From positions 1 to 30,140 of the forward strand of contig JAGGZS010000162.1 in the NCBI GenBank assembly GCA_021161885.1: a stretch of 30,140 bases of DNA. The letters are read 5' to 3'. Origin of the DNA: a bacterium (lineage in GTDB: Bacteria; Auribacterota; Auribacteria; Auribacterales; Auribacteraceae). A program made the translations under genes and the position numbers. Under the pieces are notes generated by a model. The model was not told the DNA's origin and did no database searches. It saw nothing but the letters and a program-made list of their open reading frames with translations. Below are positions 8,628 through 23,600 of this stretch, one piece after another; position 1 is the stretch's first letter; every line of letters begins with the position of its first letter.

Positions 8628-11600
8628 TATCGTCTCCTCCTTTTTGGAACAGTTTTATTTATTATCGGGGACGATATAATACCCTCTTTATGTGTTACAG
8701 AATCAACAGATGTACAGAAGAAATCATAGTTCTGCTCCATAATGACGTCATAATCAATAAAAGTAAATGTACCCTGCATTTGTGTTTCATGAACGGTTGC
8801 TATGTCGAAATCGTCGCGATATACGTTATAGATATTCACTCCCTGTTCTTCCGGCCATGTCAATTGAACGGCATAGCTTGTGGCAAATATATCTAAACTT
8901 GCCGGCGGAGCTTTGCCGGCGGTAAGGTTGACTGCAACGTCAGCAGAACCATTCATAACGCTATCATTGTCAATAACCTGAGCAATAGCTACAATGGTAC
9001 CAGGATACACATTGCCCACCGCTTCTGTGGAAGGCACAGGTGCCTGAAGCGTTACGGTATAGACATAATTTGACGAATTAAACTGACCGGTCTCCAATAC
9101 ACCGTTCTTGACCACAACAATATCCGAAACCAACGATAAGGAATCGGAAAATTTCAATACTAATGTATCAATGTCCGCCGGAGCCAACATATTGAATCCC
9201 TGCCATACCTCGAATTTAATGCTAATTGTATCACGGATACAGTGGTACGTCATACCATCGACTGGAAGATTGATGACAACATCAAGTAATTGATTTAAAT
9301 CTCCCACAATAATTGCCCGTGAAGCCTCATTATTTGAATTATTCGCATCAGTATAAGCTTCATCAAGATGAACCTCGATAATATAGACTCCCTCGGCAAA
9401 ATTTATCCATGATGTATGTAGCGACTTATTATTCCCAGCATATAACCGGCTGATATAATGGCACAACCCAATGCGAGTTTCACTGTATGTGGGATATATT
9501 TCATAAAATGATACTGGAATTTGATCTTTATATCCGTATCCTTCAGCCCATATTATCGCTCCGATAGTAATTTCTTCCCCTAACTGCGGGTTTTCGTTAC
9601 TGAATGAGATATCACGTGAATGCACATAGGCATCATATAAACTAGGATTTAACACAATAGGATTTCCTGTATAACCACCGCTACTCTCTCCTGTACCGGT
9701 AACAATTTTCCCGCCAGATGGAATACTGAGTCCACCGACAGCGCCTCCAAACCCGCTACCGCTGCTTCCGGAGAATCCACTGAATCCGCCGCCGCCATAT
9801 CCACCGCCATATCCGCTACCTCCGCCGCCGCCATATCCACCGCCATATCCGCTGCCATACCCGCCATATCCGCTACCGCCGTATGGCGAACCGTCGCTGC
9901 CATTACTGATTCCATCTCCGTCAATGTCATCATCGTAATAGTTTGGTATCCCGTCGCCGTCTATATCAGGATCACCGGCAATCGGTCCGTAAACGGCTAT
10001 ATCGTCGTCATTAGGTATACCGTCGCCGTCTATATCAGGGTCATTCTCGTTAGGTATAGCATCGCCATCTATATCAGGGTCATCTATATTAAGAATGCCG
10101 TCATTATCTATATCCGGTGAATCAATAACGCTGCCGGTTGCGGTACCCAGTTCATAGACATAGGTTGCAACCTGTGTTGTGCCGACAAAGGTATAATCCG
10201 TAACCATTATTTTGAGCAGTGCGTAATCGCCTGCCGCAAAGGATGACGGTAATTGGAACGAAAACTCAAAATCACCCGTTACTGTGGTAAACCAACCTGT
10301 TTGAGTTAATAAAACATCGCCATCGGTATTCTTTACATGCAGATAAATGGTGGCGCCTTTGACCGCATAATCATAATTCGGCACATCGTTGATCAGTAAT
10401 GCGTAATCAGCTCTTCCCGTAATCGTTACAATGCTATTGACCAATGATTGGGATGGAACATCCGCGAGCACTCGAATACCACCGGATACCAACGGAACAG
10501 TACCTACATGAAGTATCTTATTCATTTCGTTATTAAACTCATCTAATTCGTCAATAGCATCACTGGGATCAACTTCTATACTAATCAGTTTCATTCCTGT
10601 TGACGCAAAATTGACGATATTATCTATTGTGGTTTCCTCACCACCATTAAGGGATGCGATAACTATTGTGCCCGAACCGATAGGAGTACCGAAACTGGTA
10701 AAGTCTACCGGTATATTTGTTGCAGTTTCGTTGCCGACATTTTTAACCGTTACCGAAATGGTTACATTATTGCCAGCGCCCGGATTGACCGGGTCGAAGA
10801 CAACATCCTGCGCCGTAATAACCAGATCGGGTTTTGGAACCGGGTTCATATAGATGCGTAAATTGGAATAATCAACCTGAGTGTCAAGCTCATTAACCAA
10901 CCGCAACTGCACGTCTACCCTGTTAAAATCAGGATTAGTCGAATCCACATACAGGGAAACATTGCTTGAAAGGGTCGGATCAATAGTAACATCCACGGGA
11001 TTATCCAGAAAATGGACATCTACGGAATTATCGTTATTGATCACATCCAACACGGATAACGTATGCGCCAAGCCTGTATCATTGTTGGTGAGTGATATGG
11101 GTAACGTGATGATTTCGTTTCCAACCGTAGCAAACTGCACTTCTTCCGTAAAAATGATATACGGCTGCTGATCAGCGGTATAATCGACAGTAATAGATCC
11201 AATATTTTCCTCGACAAAATTGTTTGCCGGATCAGTAACCCGCACTTTGACCAGATAAATACCGTCACTGACTGAACTGCCCATATCATCCTTGCCATCC
11301 CATACCCTATTAAAATATTTCCCGCTCAACGCCCCGTTCCACAGTTCTCGAACCGGCGTAAGACCGCTCTGAATGCTGACAACCACATCAAACGAATTGC
11401 TTTCATCAACAACCTTAAACGCGATTATAGATGAATCATTGAGAAAATCGCCATCCGGAGAAATGGTTGTGGGATCAATTACCTTATTGGTAAGCGATGG
11501 ATCGTTAAAGTCAAAAATGATATTCGCCAATTCCTGGCCGATATTGCCGACAAAATCCTCTACGGTTACGATGACATTGATATAGCCGGTATTCTCCGAG

Positions 11601-14600
11601 CCGTTAACCGAATATTCATAGGTATAGCTCAACCCGCCATTATCAATACTGACCGGACTGCCAGCACTATTACCATCAACCGTTACAACCGGGTTTGCCG
11701 TAAGCAATTCATCCACATCAAACGTAATAGTAATAAGATCGCCTACTGTCGCACCGGTGGGAACGGTCAAGTTGGATATTGTGGGCGATTCATTATCGCG
11801 TACTTCAAACATATCGTGCCCTATATCATCTGCTAAATCAGGATTAATTACCCGCACATCACGGTACCCGACAGATGCTGCGGGCTGAACATAAATAGTT
11901 GCAAGCAACTCAGTGCTGCTCTGGAAAAAAACATTTGTCACATCAATACCGCTTCCGACTTCCACCGTTGCGCCGTTGGAGAATTCTGTTCCTGAAATGG
12001 TCAATACCTTGCTGATACCCGGCCGTGATTCTGTCGGCGTAACCGATACAATCGATGGTATTGAGTTAAATACGCCAAACAATATACTCTGTGCATCGGC
12101 GATTAGAGGATCCGTCACTGACGCTGACAATTGCCTGTCCAGCCCCGTGCTCAATTCCGTTTCCGTCACCGTTACATAATCAGTACCGTTTATCAGGTTT
12201 ACCGACGGCAACACAGCATTCGGATTACTGGACGTGAGGGTAACCTCATCAGAGCGTCCCTGTGCTATGTTGAAATAATTGTCAACCATATTAACGTATA
12301 CATTAAATGGTTGACCTGCCCGTTGATGTTCCACCGCCCCGGCTTTACCAGTCGCTGACCCTGGATATGAAGTCTCACCCGGCAACAGTATCTGTAATTT
12401 TGTCGGGGTTGCATTTTTCACAATATATGCACTGCTTGTCGTATTAAACGTCGCATCAGATATATTATTAATGGTAAGACTAACACCAGTATCGGCAATG
12501 TATTGCGTAACCGTGAAGTCCATCTGACCGGTAGAGCCGTTAAATGCCTGCTGTGATGGGGCAACGCCCGAAAATTCCTGATTTGAAACAAGCTCTATCG
12601 TATCTGTATTGGATATGACTATATTATTCTGCGCGTCCGCAGCAATCACACTAACTAAATAGCTTGATCCTGCTGTCTGGTCCTGTGGGCTTCCTGTTTT
12701 TCCCGATCCGGCAGGTTTACTGTACGATTCACCGGGCAGTAACACAATTAACTTATCCAATGCCCCGGGTACCATGGTTACAGTAACCTCGCCGTGAGCG
12801 TCACCGGTATATGAATCTGCCTGAACAAAGGCATCGCCGGAATATGTGCTGCTGAGAAATTCAAAAGTGATTGTACCGTCTGCTTGAACAAAAACCTGTT
12901 TTCCCACAATCGACCCATTAGCGTCAGCGGTGGTAATCGTTCCACTATCTGTACTGACGGTCACAAGGCTGCCGGCAGTAATAAGGTTACCGAATGCGTC
13001 GGTTATCGGATCACTGCTTATTGTGGTCGTTTCAACGCCGTCGGCAACGATTTGTTCAGGATCAGCAGTCAGGGTAATCGTCCCTGTCGGATTGCCTATA
13101 ATCACTGCAATATTTGTCTGTCCGGAAGCGGAACCGACTACCGATTGAGCGGTAACAACGATTGTGCCCGCATTCGTCCCAACAGTAGCCTTCAGATTAA
13201 AATAGACATACCCGCCTATTGTTTGTAATTGGATACCCGGCTCGGATGTATTTACATCGGTTGCGTTCTGAATAGTGCCATACGTAGCGGAAACAGTTAT
13301 TTCCGTGCCGTCTCCGACGGTCTGCCCGACAAAATCCTGAACCGGTCCACAGGTAATATTTGATACTTCATTACTATTTGCGTGAAGCGTCGGGGGATCC
13401 GCGACAACAGGAATTACCCCGTCAGGGTCAGCCGCAACATCAACCGTACCATCGGCGGCACCGTTTGTCGCATCATTATAATACCCGGATCCTTTGGTTG
13501 CATGCATACTAAAATTAGATGGTTGAGCAAATGACTGATAGCCGATATGTATTCTACCGCCCCCGCCGCCGCCACCGCGATAACTTGAATAACGGTTACC
13601 ACCATCAGCCTCAATATACGCGTAAGCGGATGAACCGATAAAATCAAGACTGGCTGTGGTGATATTAATCGCTCCACCCGATCCGCCGCCGCCACATGAA
13701 TAAGATGAACCGCTGGGAGCATTAGCGCCATCCGCCAATATATACGCATACCTGTCCATCTTTAACGCGCCGCCGATATTCAACCGGATAAGACCGCCAC
13801 CTGCACCGCCATATTTTGGTGTACTATAATAGTATCCGATTCCGCCACCCGATCCTAAATTAAGCGGATTTTTCACTGAATCATTATCGTAGGCAATACC
13901 CCGAATGCCGCCATATCCAGCAAAGTTATACGCATGACCGCCATTACCGCCATAGGCTCCTCCACCGCCGCCTCCATACCGGTTATTTGCTGTTACATCC
14001 GAATCGCCTCCGCTACCCGGTCCTTGGCCTGCCGCATACCCTTTGCCCGAAACATCAATTTTAGCATGCTGATCTATCTGGAAATCTCCGGTACAATTAA
14101 TATCAACAATGGCTTCTATAGCATCATCATTAGCGGTATGGGTAATGACGGCATAATTTCTTATTCTGACAGAATCCACGTTTAATTGTTCTACTTTTCC
14201 AAATTCCAACATACTGTACGATTGCAAATCCATTAATGAAGAATCCACAACCGTTACCGTTCCATCATAGAGAAAATAATCATATGAATTCAGATTAAGG
14301 TTCGCAAGCGTGATCGTAGCGGTATCATAATTATATAATTTATTATATGTTGAACCGGTTGTCCTTGTCACACCGGCAATAGAACCATAATTGTACACGT
14401 ACGATCGTCCACCCAAGTTAAGGTTATTCATAATCTGCGCACTGTCTTCAAGAGTAAGATATACGTAATATGAAGTGCTAGGACTATACGTTGTAGCATC
14501 CTGCACCGTAACATTTTCGCCTAATGTTGTATGGTAACTGTGGTACAGGGTGGTATTCTGGGTTATATTCAAATCATTAATTGAGGTATTGCTGACTGTA

Positions 14601-17600
14601 TCAATGGTCAATTTGGAATTTTGGACTGAGACTGTGTCCAAAATCATTCCTTCATTATTAAGAGTAACTATCGCTTTATTGAGCCACAATGTATCTATAT
14701 TCAAGGCTTCATTGATAGGAGTAGGCGCCTGATAATAGTTCGAATCATTTACAATGCGTACTTGTTCATCAGAACCGGCTTTAATATAAATTGTTCCGGC
14801 ACCGCCTCTATAATACGTACCAGAACTTCGTCCGTAATTTCCATATGCTTGAAACCGATCAGGATAAAGATGATTATTTGTAGTACATATGATTGCAATA
14901 CGACCGCCGCCTCCACCGCCGCCCCGGTAGGATGTACTTCCATTGTAAGCGCCTTTAGCGTAAAGATATCCTGTACCCTCAATTGTCGCGGCAGTAATAT
15001 TGATCGCCCCGCCCGATCCGCCGCCGCCCTCATAGGTAGTTATCGGCGCAGGATTACCGCCATTGGCATAGATATTACCGTTCAGCGTAAATATCCCATC
15101 CACAAGAAGAATGACCGCTCCTCCGCCATTGCCGCCCAAGTGATTATAATAAGTATTGTTTCCACCCGCTGATCCAAGATCAACCGGATTGATTATGGAT
15201 CCATAAGTTGAACCTGCCGGAATATTTGAATACCCCTGCGACCCGTATCCGCCGTACGATCCACCGCCACCGCCATAACTTGACGTAGCGGTATCATCGC
15301 CCGCTCCGGGTCCTTCGCTTGCGGAATACCCTTTACCGGTTATATCCACTTTACCGCCTGATTGGATATCAAAATTGCCGGTACAGTGAATCTTAATTTT
15401 ATACAATTCCTGATCCGTGTTCGTCAAATGTGTCATATTACCGCCATTCTGGATGGTAACATTATTAAACGTAAGTTGTGTTTTATTCGTTACCGTATAG
15501 GTACTCCCACTCCCGATAACAAGATTATTATCTTGAATGGTAAAACTGCCGTAGTTCTCGAAATTCGAGTGCTGGTGCAGGTCTAACGTCGGGGTTGCGG
15601 CAACACCAGTGGCATAATTATGCACATCATTATAATTGTTATTCAGTTGCAATGAGTTTATCTGAGCGTAATTGTTAAGTTGGCAATATCCGTTCATTAT
15701 CAATTGATTGGTCACGGACAAAGTATCGGGTAAAGTAAGAACAGCCTCGTTATAGGTAGTATTCGAACCGCTCATTGTCAGATCGGTAATACTTGCGTTT
15801 GTTACACCATCAAATGTTACAGTTGAAGCATTAATATCCATTGATCCACAGCTGGTAAGTTTCTTGATAATCAAGTCGGCATGCTCAATGATGTATTCGT
15901 CAATATCTGCAGGGACAGAGGCGTCGTTATCTATTATGGTTCCAGCCCTGTAATAGCCTGCAGTATTTTTGACCTGAATAGTCTTCAAACCGCTGACATC
16001 TATATACACAGTTCCAGCACCGCCATAGCGGTTAGTTGAATAACTATATCCCTCACCGCCAGACGCCTCAAATTGTCCGGCATAGGTTTTTGTTGTACAA
16101 AAGAGGGCAATTCGTCCACCACTGCCGCCGCCGCTACGGCAACTTGTACTGGTATTATACTTGCTGCCGCCATTAGCGGCAATCAACCCTGTGGACGCAC
16201 CGGCAAACGAATCTGTTACGATTTTAATACTGCCACCCGAGCCACCACCGCCATAGTATTGACCATTAGCGCCATTAGATCGGATGGTTCCGTCAAGTGT
16301 TAACGTACCGCTCACATCAATATCAATAATACCACCGCCGGATCCACCGAGATAGGAATAATAAGTATTGCGCCCGCCGCCTGAACCATAATCGACCGGA
16401 TTGGTCAGCGATCCATACGGAGCATTCGTATTCGCCAGATTATTATACGACCTACTTCCCCAGCCGCCATACGCTCCACCGCCACCGCCATACGCACTAC
16501 TTGAGACTGATTGACTTGCCCCAGCGCCAGGTCCCTGTTCGGAACCGTATCCCCTACCAGTGGCATCAATCAATCCGGTAGAACCAACAGTAAGATCATT
16601 AGTGACAATAAATTTTATTTTGTAACCGAATGTGGTATCCTGCGTATGCCTGAGTGTACCGTTCACCACAACATCGTTAAAGGTAAGTGTCGCATTTTTA
16701 GCGATTTCATATTCACCGCCGCTATCTATAGTCAAATTGTTATCTATCGGTGTAATCGTGCCGAAATCCTGCACATACGAATTCTGCGATACAGTGAACG
16801 TAGGTAACGTGATAGTGCCGGTCGTGTAGTTATAAATATCATTGTCCGTACCGCTCATGGAAAAATCATTCGGTGCGGTCGGTAAATTAATAGTCGTATA
16901 ATTATAGAGAGTGGTGTACCCATTAGTTTCAAGATGGTTACTGATCTGTACACCGTCAATAAATTCCAGTTCTGCTTTACGTGTTGAACTGTATCCAGCC
17001 ACTGTCAATGTATTTACTGTTGCAGTGGCTTGAAGCGTTACTCTTCGATTACGGTATGTACTATTATTAACCGCAATGTTCATGGTGGTTACAGTACATA
17101 TAGCTGGCGTATCAATAAGAACATCCGCATCGGTTATATCCATCGTCGTACAGGTTTGCAGTCTATTAATAACTACATTCGATGATTTTATTTCATATGA
17201 TTCAATAATAAGCGGAACTGTATCGTTATCCAGTGGTGTTTCCTCAAATTCAGTGATTGAAGATGAGATGGGCTGACTGCCGATAACCTTAATGCGTTTA
17301 ACGGTATTGTCCTCAATATACACCGTACCAGTACCGGCATATTTGTAATACCCCTGTCCACCTGAGGCATTAAATTGACCTGCATAGGAATATGTGGTAC
17401 AAACCAGCGAAATACGTCCACCAGAGCCACCTCCGCCGTAATAGGTGGAGTAGCGTTTTCCACCCTTTGATTGAATCATAGCAGACGCGTTTATCCCGGT
17501 GATAATCGTTGCATGCAGGTTAATAGCTCCACCCGATCCACCGCCTCCGCATCGACTGTTTGAACCGGACGGGGTATCTGCACCGTCAGCCCTGATCGTT

Positions 17601-20600
17601 CCGTCAATAGTCAGCGTTCCGGCGATATCTAACAATACGGCTCCACCGCCTGCGCCGCCGTGTCCATAGGAAGCGTTATAGGTACTTCCGCCACCTGATC
17701 CAAGGTCGACAGGATTAATAAATGAGCCGAACGCATCGCCGCCCTTGCCTGCGGTTGCACCGTTGTTATAGGCATCGCTTCCATCACCGCCATAAGCTCC
17801 GCCGCCCCCGCCATAACTGCTGCTGGTAGGTCGAGTCCCTTTGCCGGGTCCCTCATCATAGGTATACCCTTTTCCTTTCACATCAATGATGCCGCCAGTA
17901 TTGAGCGTAAAATCGCCTGAACAGGCAATATTAAGCGTATAACTTGCCGTATCAGTATTTTCCTTGTGTGTCATTGTACCGCCATTATTGACGGTTACAT
18001 TGCGAAACTCAATAGCAGATGATGTTTCGCTGTAATATGTCCCGCCGGAATTGACAATCAAATCGTAATCCGCAGCTGGCAGTTGGCTTTCATTATAAAA
18101 TGTACTCCCGCTGCCAATGGTTATAGTTTTGTCAAGAATCTCAACCGTCCCGTCGTTCACCAACGTCGTACCAGTAAGATTCAGACTCGCAAAAAGAATA
18201 TATCCGGTGGAAAAATTATTAATGATATTATCGGTATTATTTAAAGTTATATCATTAGGGATTAAATCAATCGTGGTATAATTATTTAACGTGGTATATC
18301 CATCTAATGTAAGAGCCGTGCTGATTGTTATGCCGTCTTTCAATTCAACGATACCACGTTGTGATGAATTGTTTCCTTTTACAAAAAGAGTGCCGATCGA
18401 TGATGGAAGAGCAGGGTCGACCATCACATTAGAATTGTACACATAAAGTGTTGCGGCAGATGCAAGTTTATTGATAGTCACATTCGCATTCTGAATTTTA
18501 AAATTCAATGTATCTGCCGGTACTTCCGGCGTATTCTCGATAACAGTCAATTCTCTATTGTTTACCAGAGAATTCCTCACATACAAACTCTCAATAGTAT
18601 TATTATTTATATAAATGGTTCCCGCGGCACCATAGATATAATATCCTTCCCCACCGGATGAGGTATATTGCGTCTCTGCAATCGCGTTACTGCTGGTAGT
18701 ATACACCGCAATCCGACCGCCCGACCCGCCCCCGCTGCGATAACTGGTAGAGGCTGAATAGCGCGCACCTCCGTTTGTTTCAATCGATCCAGTACCAGTC
18801 AGGATATCGGTTACCAGTCTAACGCTTCCACCCGCCCCGCCGCCGCCATACGCCTGACCTTTCTGCCCGTTACTTTTTATCGTCCCATTGATAGTTAATG
18901 TACCGGCTACATTTAGATTAACGATACCACCGCCGGAACCACCCAAATAATTATAGTGGGAGTTGCGTCCGCCACCGGAACCGTAATCGGTAGGATTTTT
19001 TATGGAGCCGTAGGGGTAATTGGTGGTATTGTCAAGATTATTATAAGCATTACTTCCCCAACCTGCATAGGATGCGCCGCAACCGCCATAACTGGAATTT
19101 GCAATATTTTGGCTTTCTCCCGCGCCAGGACCCTGTTCGGAAAGATACCCTCGTTCCGACACATCAATCGTACCACCTGAATTAATAGTAAAATTGTTGG
19201 TACAGATAATATCCACTTTATAACCATTAGTTGTATCTTGTGTATGAGTCAACCTTCCACTAATGCTAACATCCGTGAAGGTCAAAGAAGATGATTTCGC
19301 AATGTCATATATTCCGCCGCTATCAATCGTCAAATTTGTATCAACAGGCGATATTGTACCGAAATCCTGAACATAGGAGTTGGTAGAAACGGTAAATGTG
19401 GGTAATGTTATGCTTCCTGTCATATAATTATAGATATCGTTATCCGTATTTGACATGGTATATGTTGCCGGCAGATTTATATCCGTATAGTTGTAAACAG
19501 TGGTATAGCCGTTCGTTTGAAGACTGGATGTAATATTGGCTCCATCAAGAAGTTCGAGTTCCGCATGGTGTGATGAATTATATCCCTGTACTGTTACGTC
19601 TCCTAAATTAACCTGTGCGCCGAACATGCATCTTCTGTGGTTTAATGAACTGGAATTAAGCGATATGCCAACCGTATCGATCGTTAACGCATTTGCAGGG
19701 TTCAGTATCAGATCGGAATTCAGCGTCTGTAATTCATCACAATCTGTTAATGCCGTTAGTTCAACATTAGCAAAAGTCAGGGATAATAACGCAAGATTCA
19801 TTGGTTCGAGTGTATCATCTATAATCGTAGCGTCACGGTTTTTAGTTGTTCCTTCAATATAGAGTTTTTCTATACTTCCCTCTTTAATGTAGAATGTACC
19901 GGCACCGCCATTAACGTTATTGGTGCTATAGCCGTAACCATTACCGCCATAATATTGTATTGTTCCTAATGAAATAATCGTATTATTTGATTTCAATGCA
20001 ATACGTCCGCCACCGCCACCGCCACCCTTGTAGGATGTGGTGGACCTGCCGCCGCCATTTGCCTGAAGCACTGAGGTTGCCCCCAATGTAAGTGTATCGG
20101 CAGCAATATTGATAGTACCGCCTGACCCGCCGCCGCCATTACGGGACGATCCGCCGTTATACGCGTTTTCTCCATTGACATATATATTACCATTAATAAC
20201 AGCCGTACCAGCCACGTCAAGGATAAGCGCTCCACCGCCGTAACCGCCTCGTGAATGTGCCCCATAGGTATTATCTCCGCCACCTGAGCCCAAATCCACC
20301 GGATCAATGATCGAACCGTATCCGTCGCAATCCGCGTAAACGTGATAGCCGTCGCCCCCGTTACCACCATACGATCCACCGGTAGCGCCATAACTGGAAG
20401 TTGCGGTAGACATACCTTTACCCGGTCCATAAGTGTTCGGGTACCCTTTGTAATTGGCATTAATTGTCGCACCCTGCTCAAGAGTAAAATCACCGCTGCA
20501 GACCATATTGATTTTGTATTGCTCGGAAGCGGTAGATGCCTCTTGGGTAATCACACCTCCGTTATAGACGTATACATTGTTAAACGCCATAGTGTCAGGA

Positions 20601-23600
20601 GTTTGCGACTGAAACGTTGCGCCGTTTTCTATAGTAAGATCGCTATCGCCAATGGAAAAGGAACCCGCATTATAAAATAGTCCTCCATTCGTAATAGTTA
20701 ATGTGGGGAACCCTATTGTTCCGGTCAAATAGTTATATATATCATTATCAATATTGAACATTGTGATTGAGTTGATTTCCCCATAATTGTATAGTGTGGT
20801 ATAGCCATTGAGTGTTACGTCGCCAGCAACGGATAGTTCCGGTAAGTACAAACGGGCCTTGTACGACGCGGTATTGCCGGTAAGACTTGCAGAATCGACT
20901 GAAACCGCTCCGGTAACCGCGTTGAGATTGAAGGTTGTATTCGCGTTTGCTGTCGCCTGCACTGTCAGTGTGTCTATGGTAACGTCCGAGGCTGTCGAGA
21001 CAGTCGTGTCAGAATCGATGACTTCAACGGTGTGACAGGTAAACGGATAGCTGATTTCAACGTCGGCAGATTCAATCTGGAGAAGATCGCCGTTTGTAAA
21101 AATGTTGTCTTCGTCGATATAGGTTTTCGCGCGTGAATTGGTCGAATCGTTTTTTATATACATTGCACAGGTATTAGCGTCTTTAATATATATAGTACCG
21201 GCACCGCCGTTAATATTGTTATACCCGTTACCAGCGTATGCGGAAATCGAGCCGTCAAACGAATACGATGTTGTCGTCTTGATTGCGATACGTCCACCTG
21301 AGCCAGCACCTCCGTATTGGTTAGAATATCTGCTTCCACCGTTCGCTTCAAGAACAGAACTCGGATTGGTTCCTACAAATGTATTGGCGACAATGTTGAT
21401 CGATCCACCGGCACCACCTCCACCTGAGGCGTTACCGTTACCCGAATTGCCGTTCTCACCATTAACGATGATACTGCCGTTCAAGGTAAAGGTTCCTGCG
21501 ACATTAGCAATAAAGGCGCCGCCGCCGTCACCGCCGTAATATGTACCTCTACGGCTCCAGCAAACATGATATCCGTATGATTTATAGGAATATATTCCAT
21601 TGCCGCCACCCGAACCGATATTCATCGGGTCAGAAATCAAACCGTAATGAGTACCGCCTTTTCCCTTATTGCCGCTCAGTATATATGCGTTAGAACCGTC
21701 ACCACCGTATGCTGCGCCGCCCCCGCCACGGTATCTGTGCTCATAATAATAATGTCTATAGCTACATCCGCTGTAACTGTACGCTTCGGTACCCGCGCCC
21801 GGACCTGATTGATAACGGTATCCTAAAGCGGTCAAGTCTATCACAACACCACTTTCGATAGTAAAATTACCGGAACAAATAAAATACAGCCGGTATGCCT
21901 CGGTCGTTGAATTATCTAAATGCTCTATGTTAGCGCCTGTCTTAAACTCTATAGTATCGAAATACGCCGGATCGGCTGTTTCTGAAACATAAGACCCGCC
22001 TGAATATACGGTTAAATTATTATCATTATCGTAAAACGACCCGGTTCCTTGTATGATACTGCCATTTTTGACGCTAATTGTATCGCCAAGTACCTCAATT
22101 GTTCCATTATTGGTACAATTAGAATCGTTTTCCAATTCCAATGTGGCGAACCGCAAATGATAATTACTGTTATTTGTGATATCATTATCTATATTAGACA
22201 AATAAATTATTGTAGGAGCAGCCATATCGGTTGAGTTATGTAATGTTGTGTATCCATTCAGATTTATTTTATTCGTAATATTTATTCCGCTGGAAAGAGT
22301 AAGGTTCGCATGATTAGAACCGTCAAGCCCTACTACGGTAACGGTATTCACCGTTACATTTTGTTGTAAAGAAAGAGTTCGTGAACCCGCCAAATCCACA
22401 CTGAATGCAATTGAATCGAATTCTGCTCCGGCAGATGGGTTAAGAGACAGGTCGCTGTTGCGCACATCAAGGATAACACACCCCTCAAAATCAACATAAT
22501 CCAATTTTGCCCATTCAACATACATAACATTGACACAAATGTCAGTGCCGTCTTGTGATATCTTGGTATAATCACAGTTATAATCGAGGTTTACGATATT
22601 AACATTTTCATCGGTTCCTTCTTTTGTATAAATAGTACCAGCGCCACCATAAAACCCGTTGTAACCGCTTCCGCCAAAAGCCTTAAACGAACCTGCGTAG
22701 GTAAATGTTCCGGCAGGGCAATGCACGGCAATTCTTCCTCCTCCTCCTCCTCCTCCGCGATTACTAGAGCCATTATTTGATCCACCACTTACCTCAAAAT
22801 ATGAAACAGCGTTGGTTCCGGCAATTGTTAAAGCGGATATACATATTGATCCACCTGAACCAGCACCACCATTATAAGCATAGTTATCCGGCGAATTCTG
22901 TCCATTACTACGAATGACACCATTGATCGTTGCAGTACCGGATATATCGAGAAATACAATCCCGCCGCCTTTTCCGCCTTCTTTAGAATAGCTTGAATTC
23001 CGTCCACCGGCAGACCCCATATACGTAGGAATTTGCATTAAACCATAACCGGTTCCACCAGCTCTACCACTATATCCATCGCCGCCTTCGCCGCCGAACG
23101 CTCCGCCACCCCCGCCATAACTGCTACTAGTAATAGCACCCACACCCGGACCCGTGGCGGAAAGAAATCCTTTAGCTGAGGTATCGATAAAACTGGTAGA
23201 ATCCACCGAAAGACCTGTCGCTTTTATTACCAGCACACCGCCGGTAGCGCCATCCCAATCGGAACAAGTCAAAATTCCACTATTGCTAACAGTCACATTG
23301 TCATATTCTATGATTTCAATTACCTGAGCATTGGCGTCATATGTATTTGAGAGGGCTGTCTGGATATTTAGGGTATTGGTAGAAATGCTTGAGATCGTAT
23401 TGAATTCATACTGACCAATGCCTGTACCTTGCATGGTAATGATAAATATTTTAGCTCCAGCCGTAAATAAGGCGCCATTGGCAACATCTATGGACATAGC
23501 GCCTGAAGAGTGAAACCCTTGCACCTGTGACCGCACTGAATCAATCGTAGTAGTGGTCCCGTTTACCGCAAGATCAATGGCATACGAGAGTGATGGCAGG

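Noticed and set aside
9649..9933. Minus-strand frame encoding a Met-Ala-Asp repeat (MADMAVDMAA type)
   Set aside because: It is an out-of-frame reading of the GYGG and DIDGDG repeats of the giant gene. Repetition comes from the DNA, not from a second protein.
21138..21539. 133-codon plus-strand frame rich in Pro, Leu and Ala opposite the giant gene
   Set aside because: It is the antisense shadow of Gly-rich codons (GGC/GGA read as Pro/Ala/Ser codons). Similar shadows occur opposite every Gly cassette, and none has a credible start region or known motif.
13438..23155. Possible CRISPR array because of regularly spaced repeats
   Set aside because: The repeats are coding, diverged at the DNA level and spaced by over a kilobase, with no short identical direct repeats and no cas genes.
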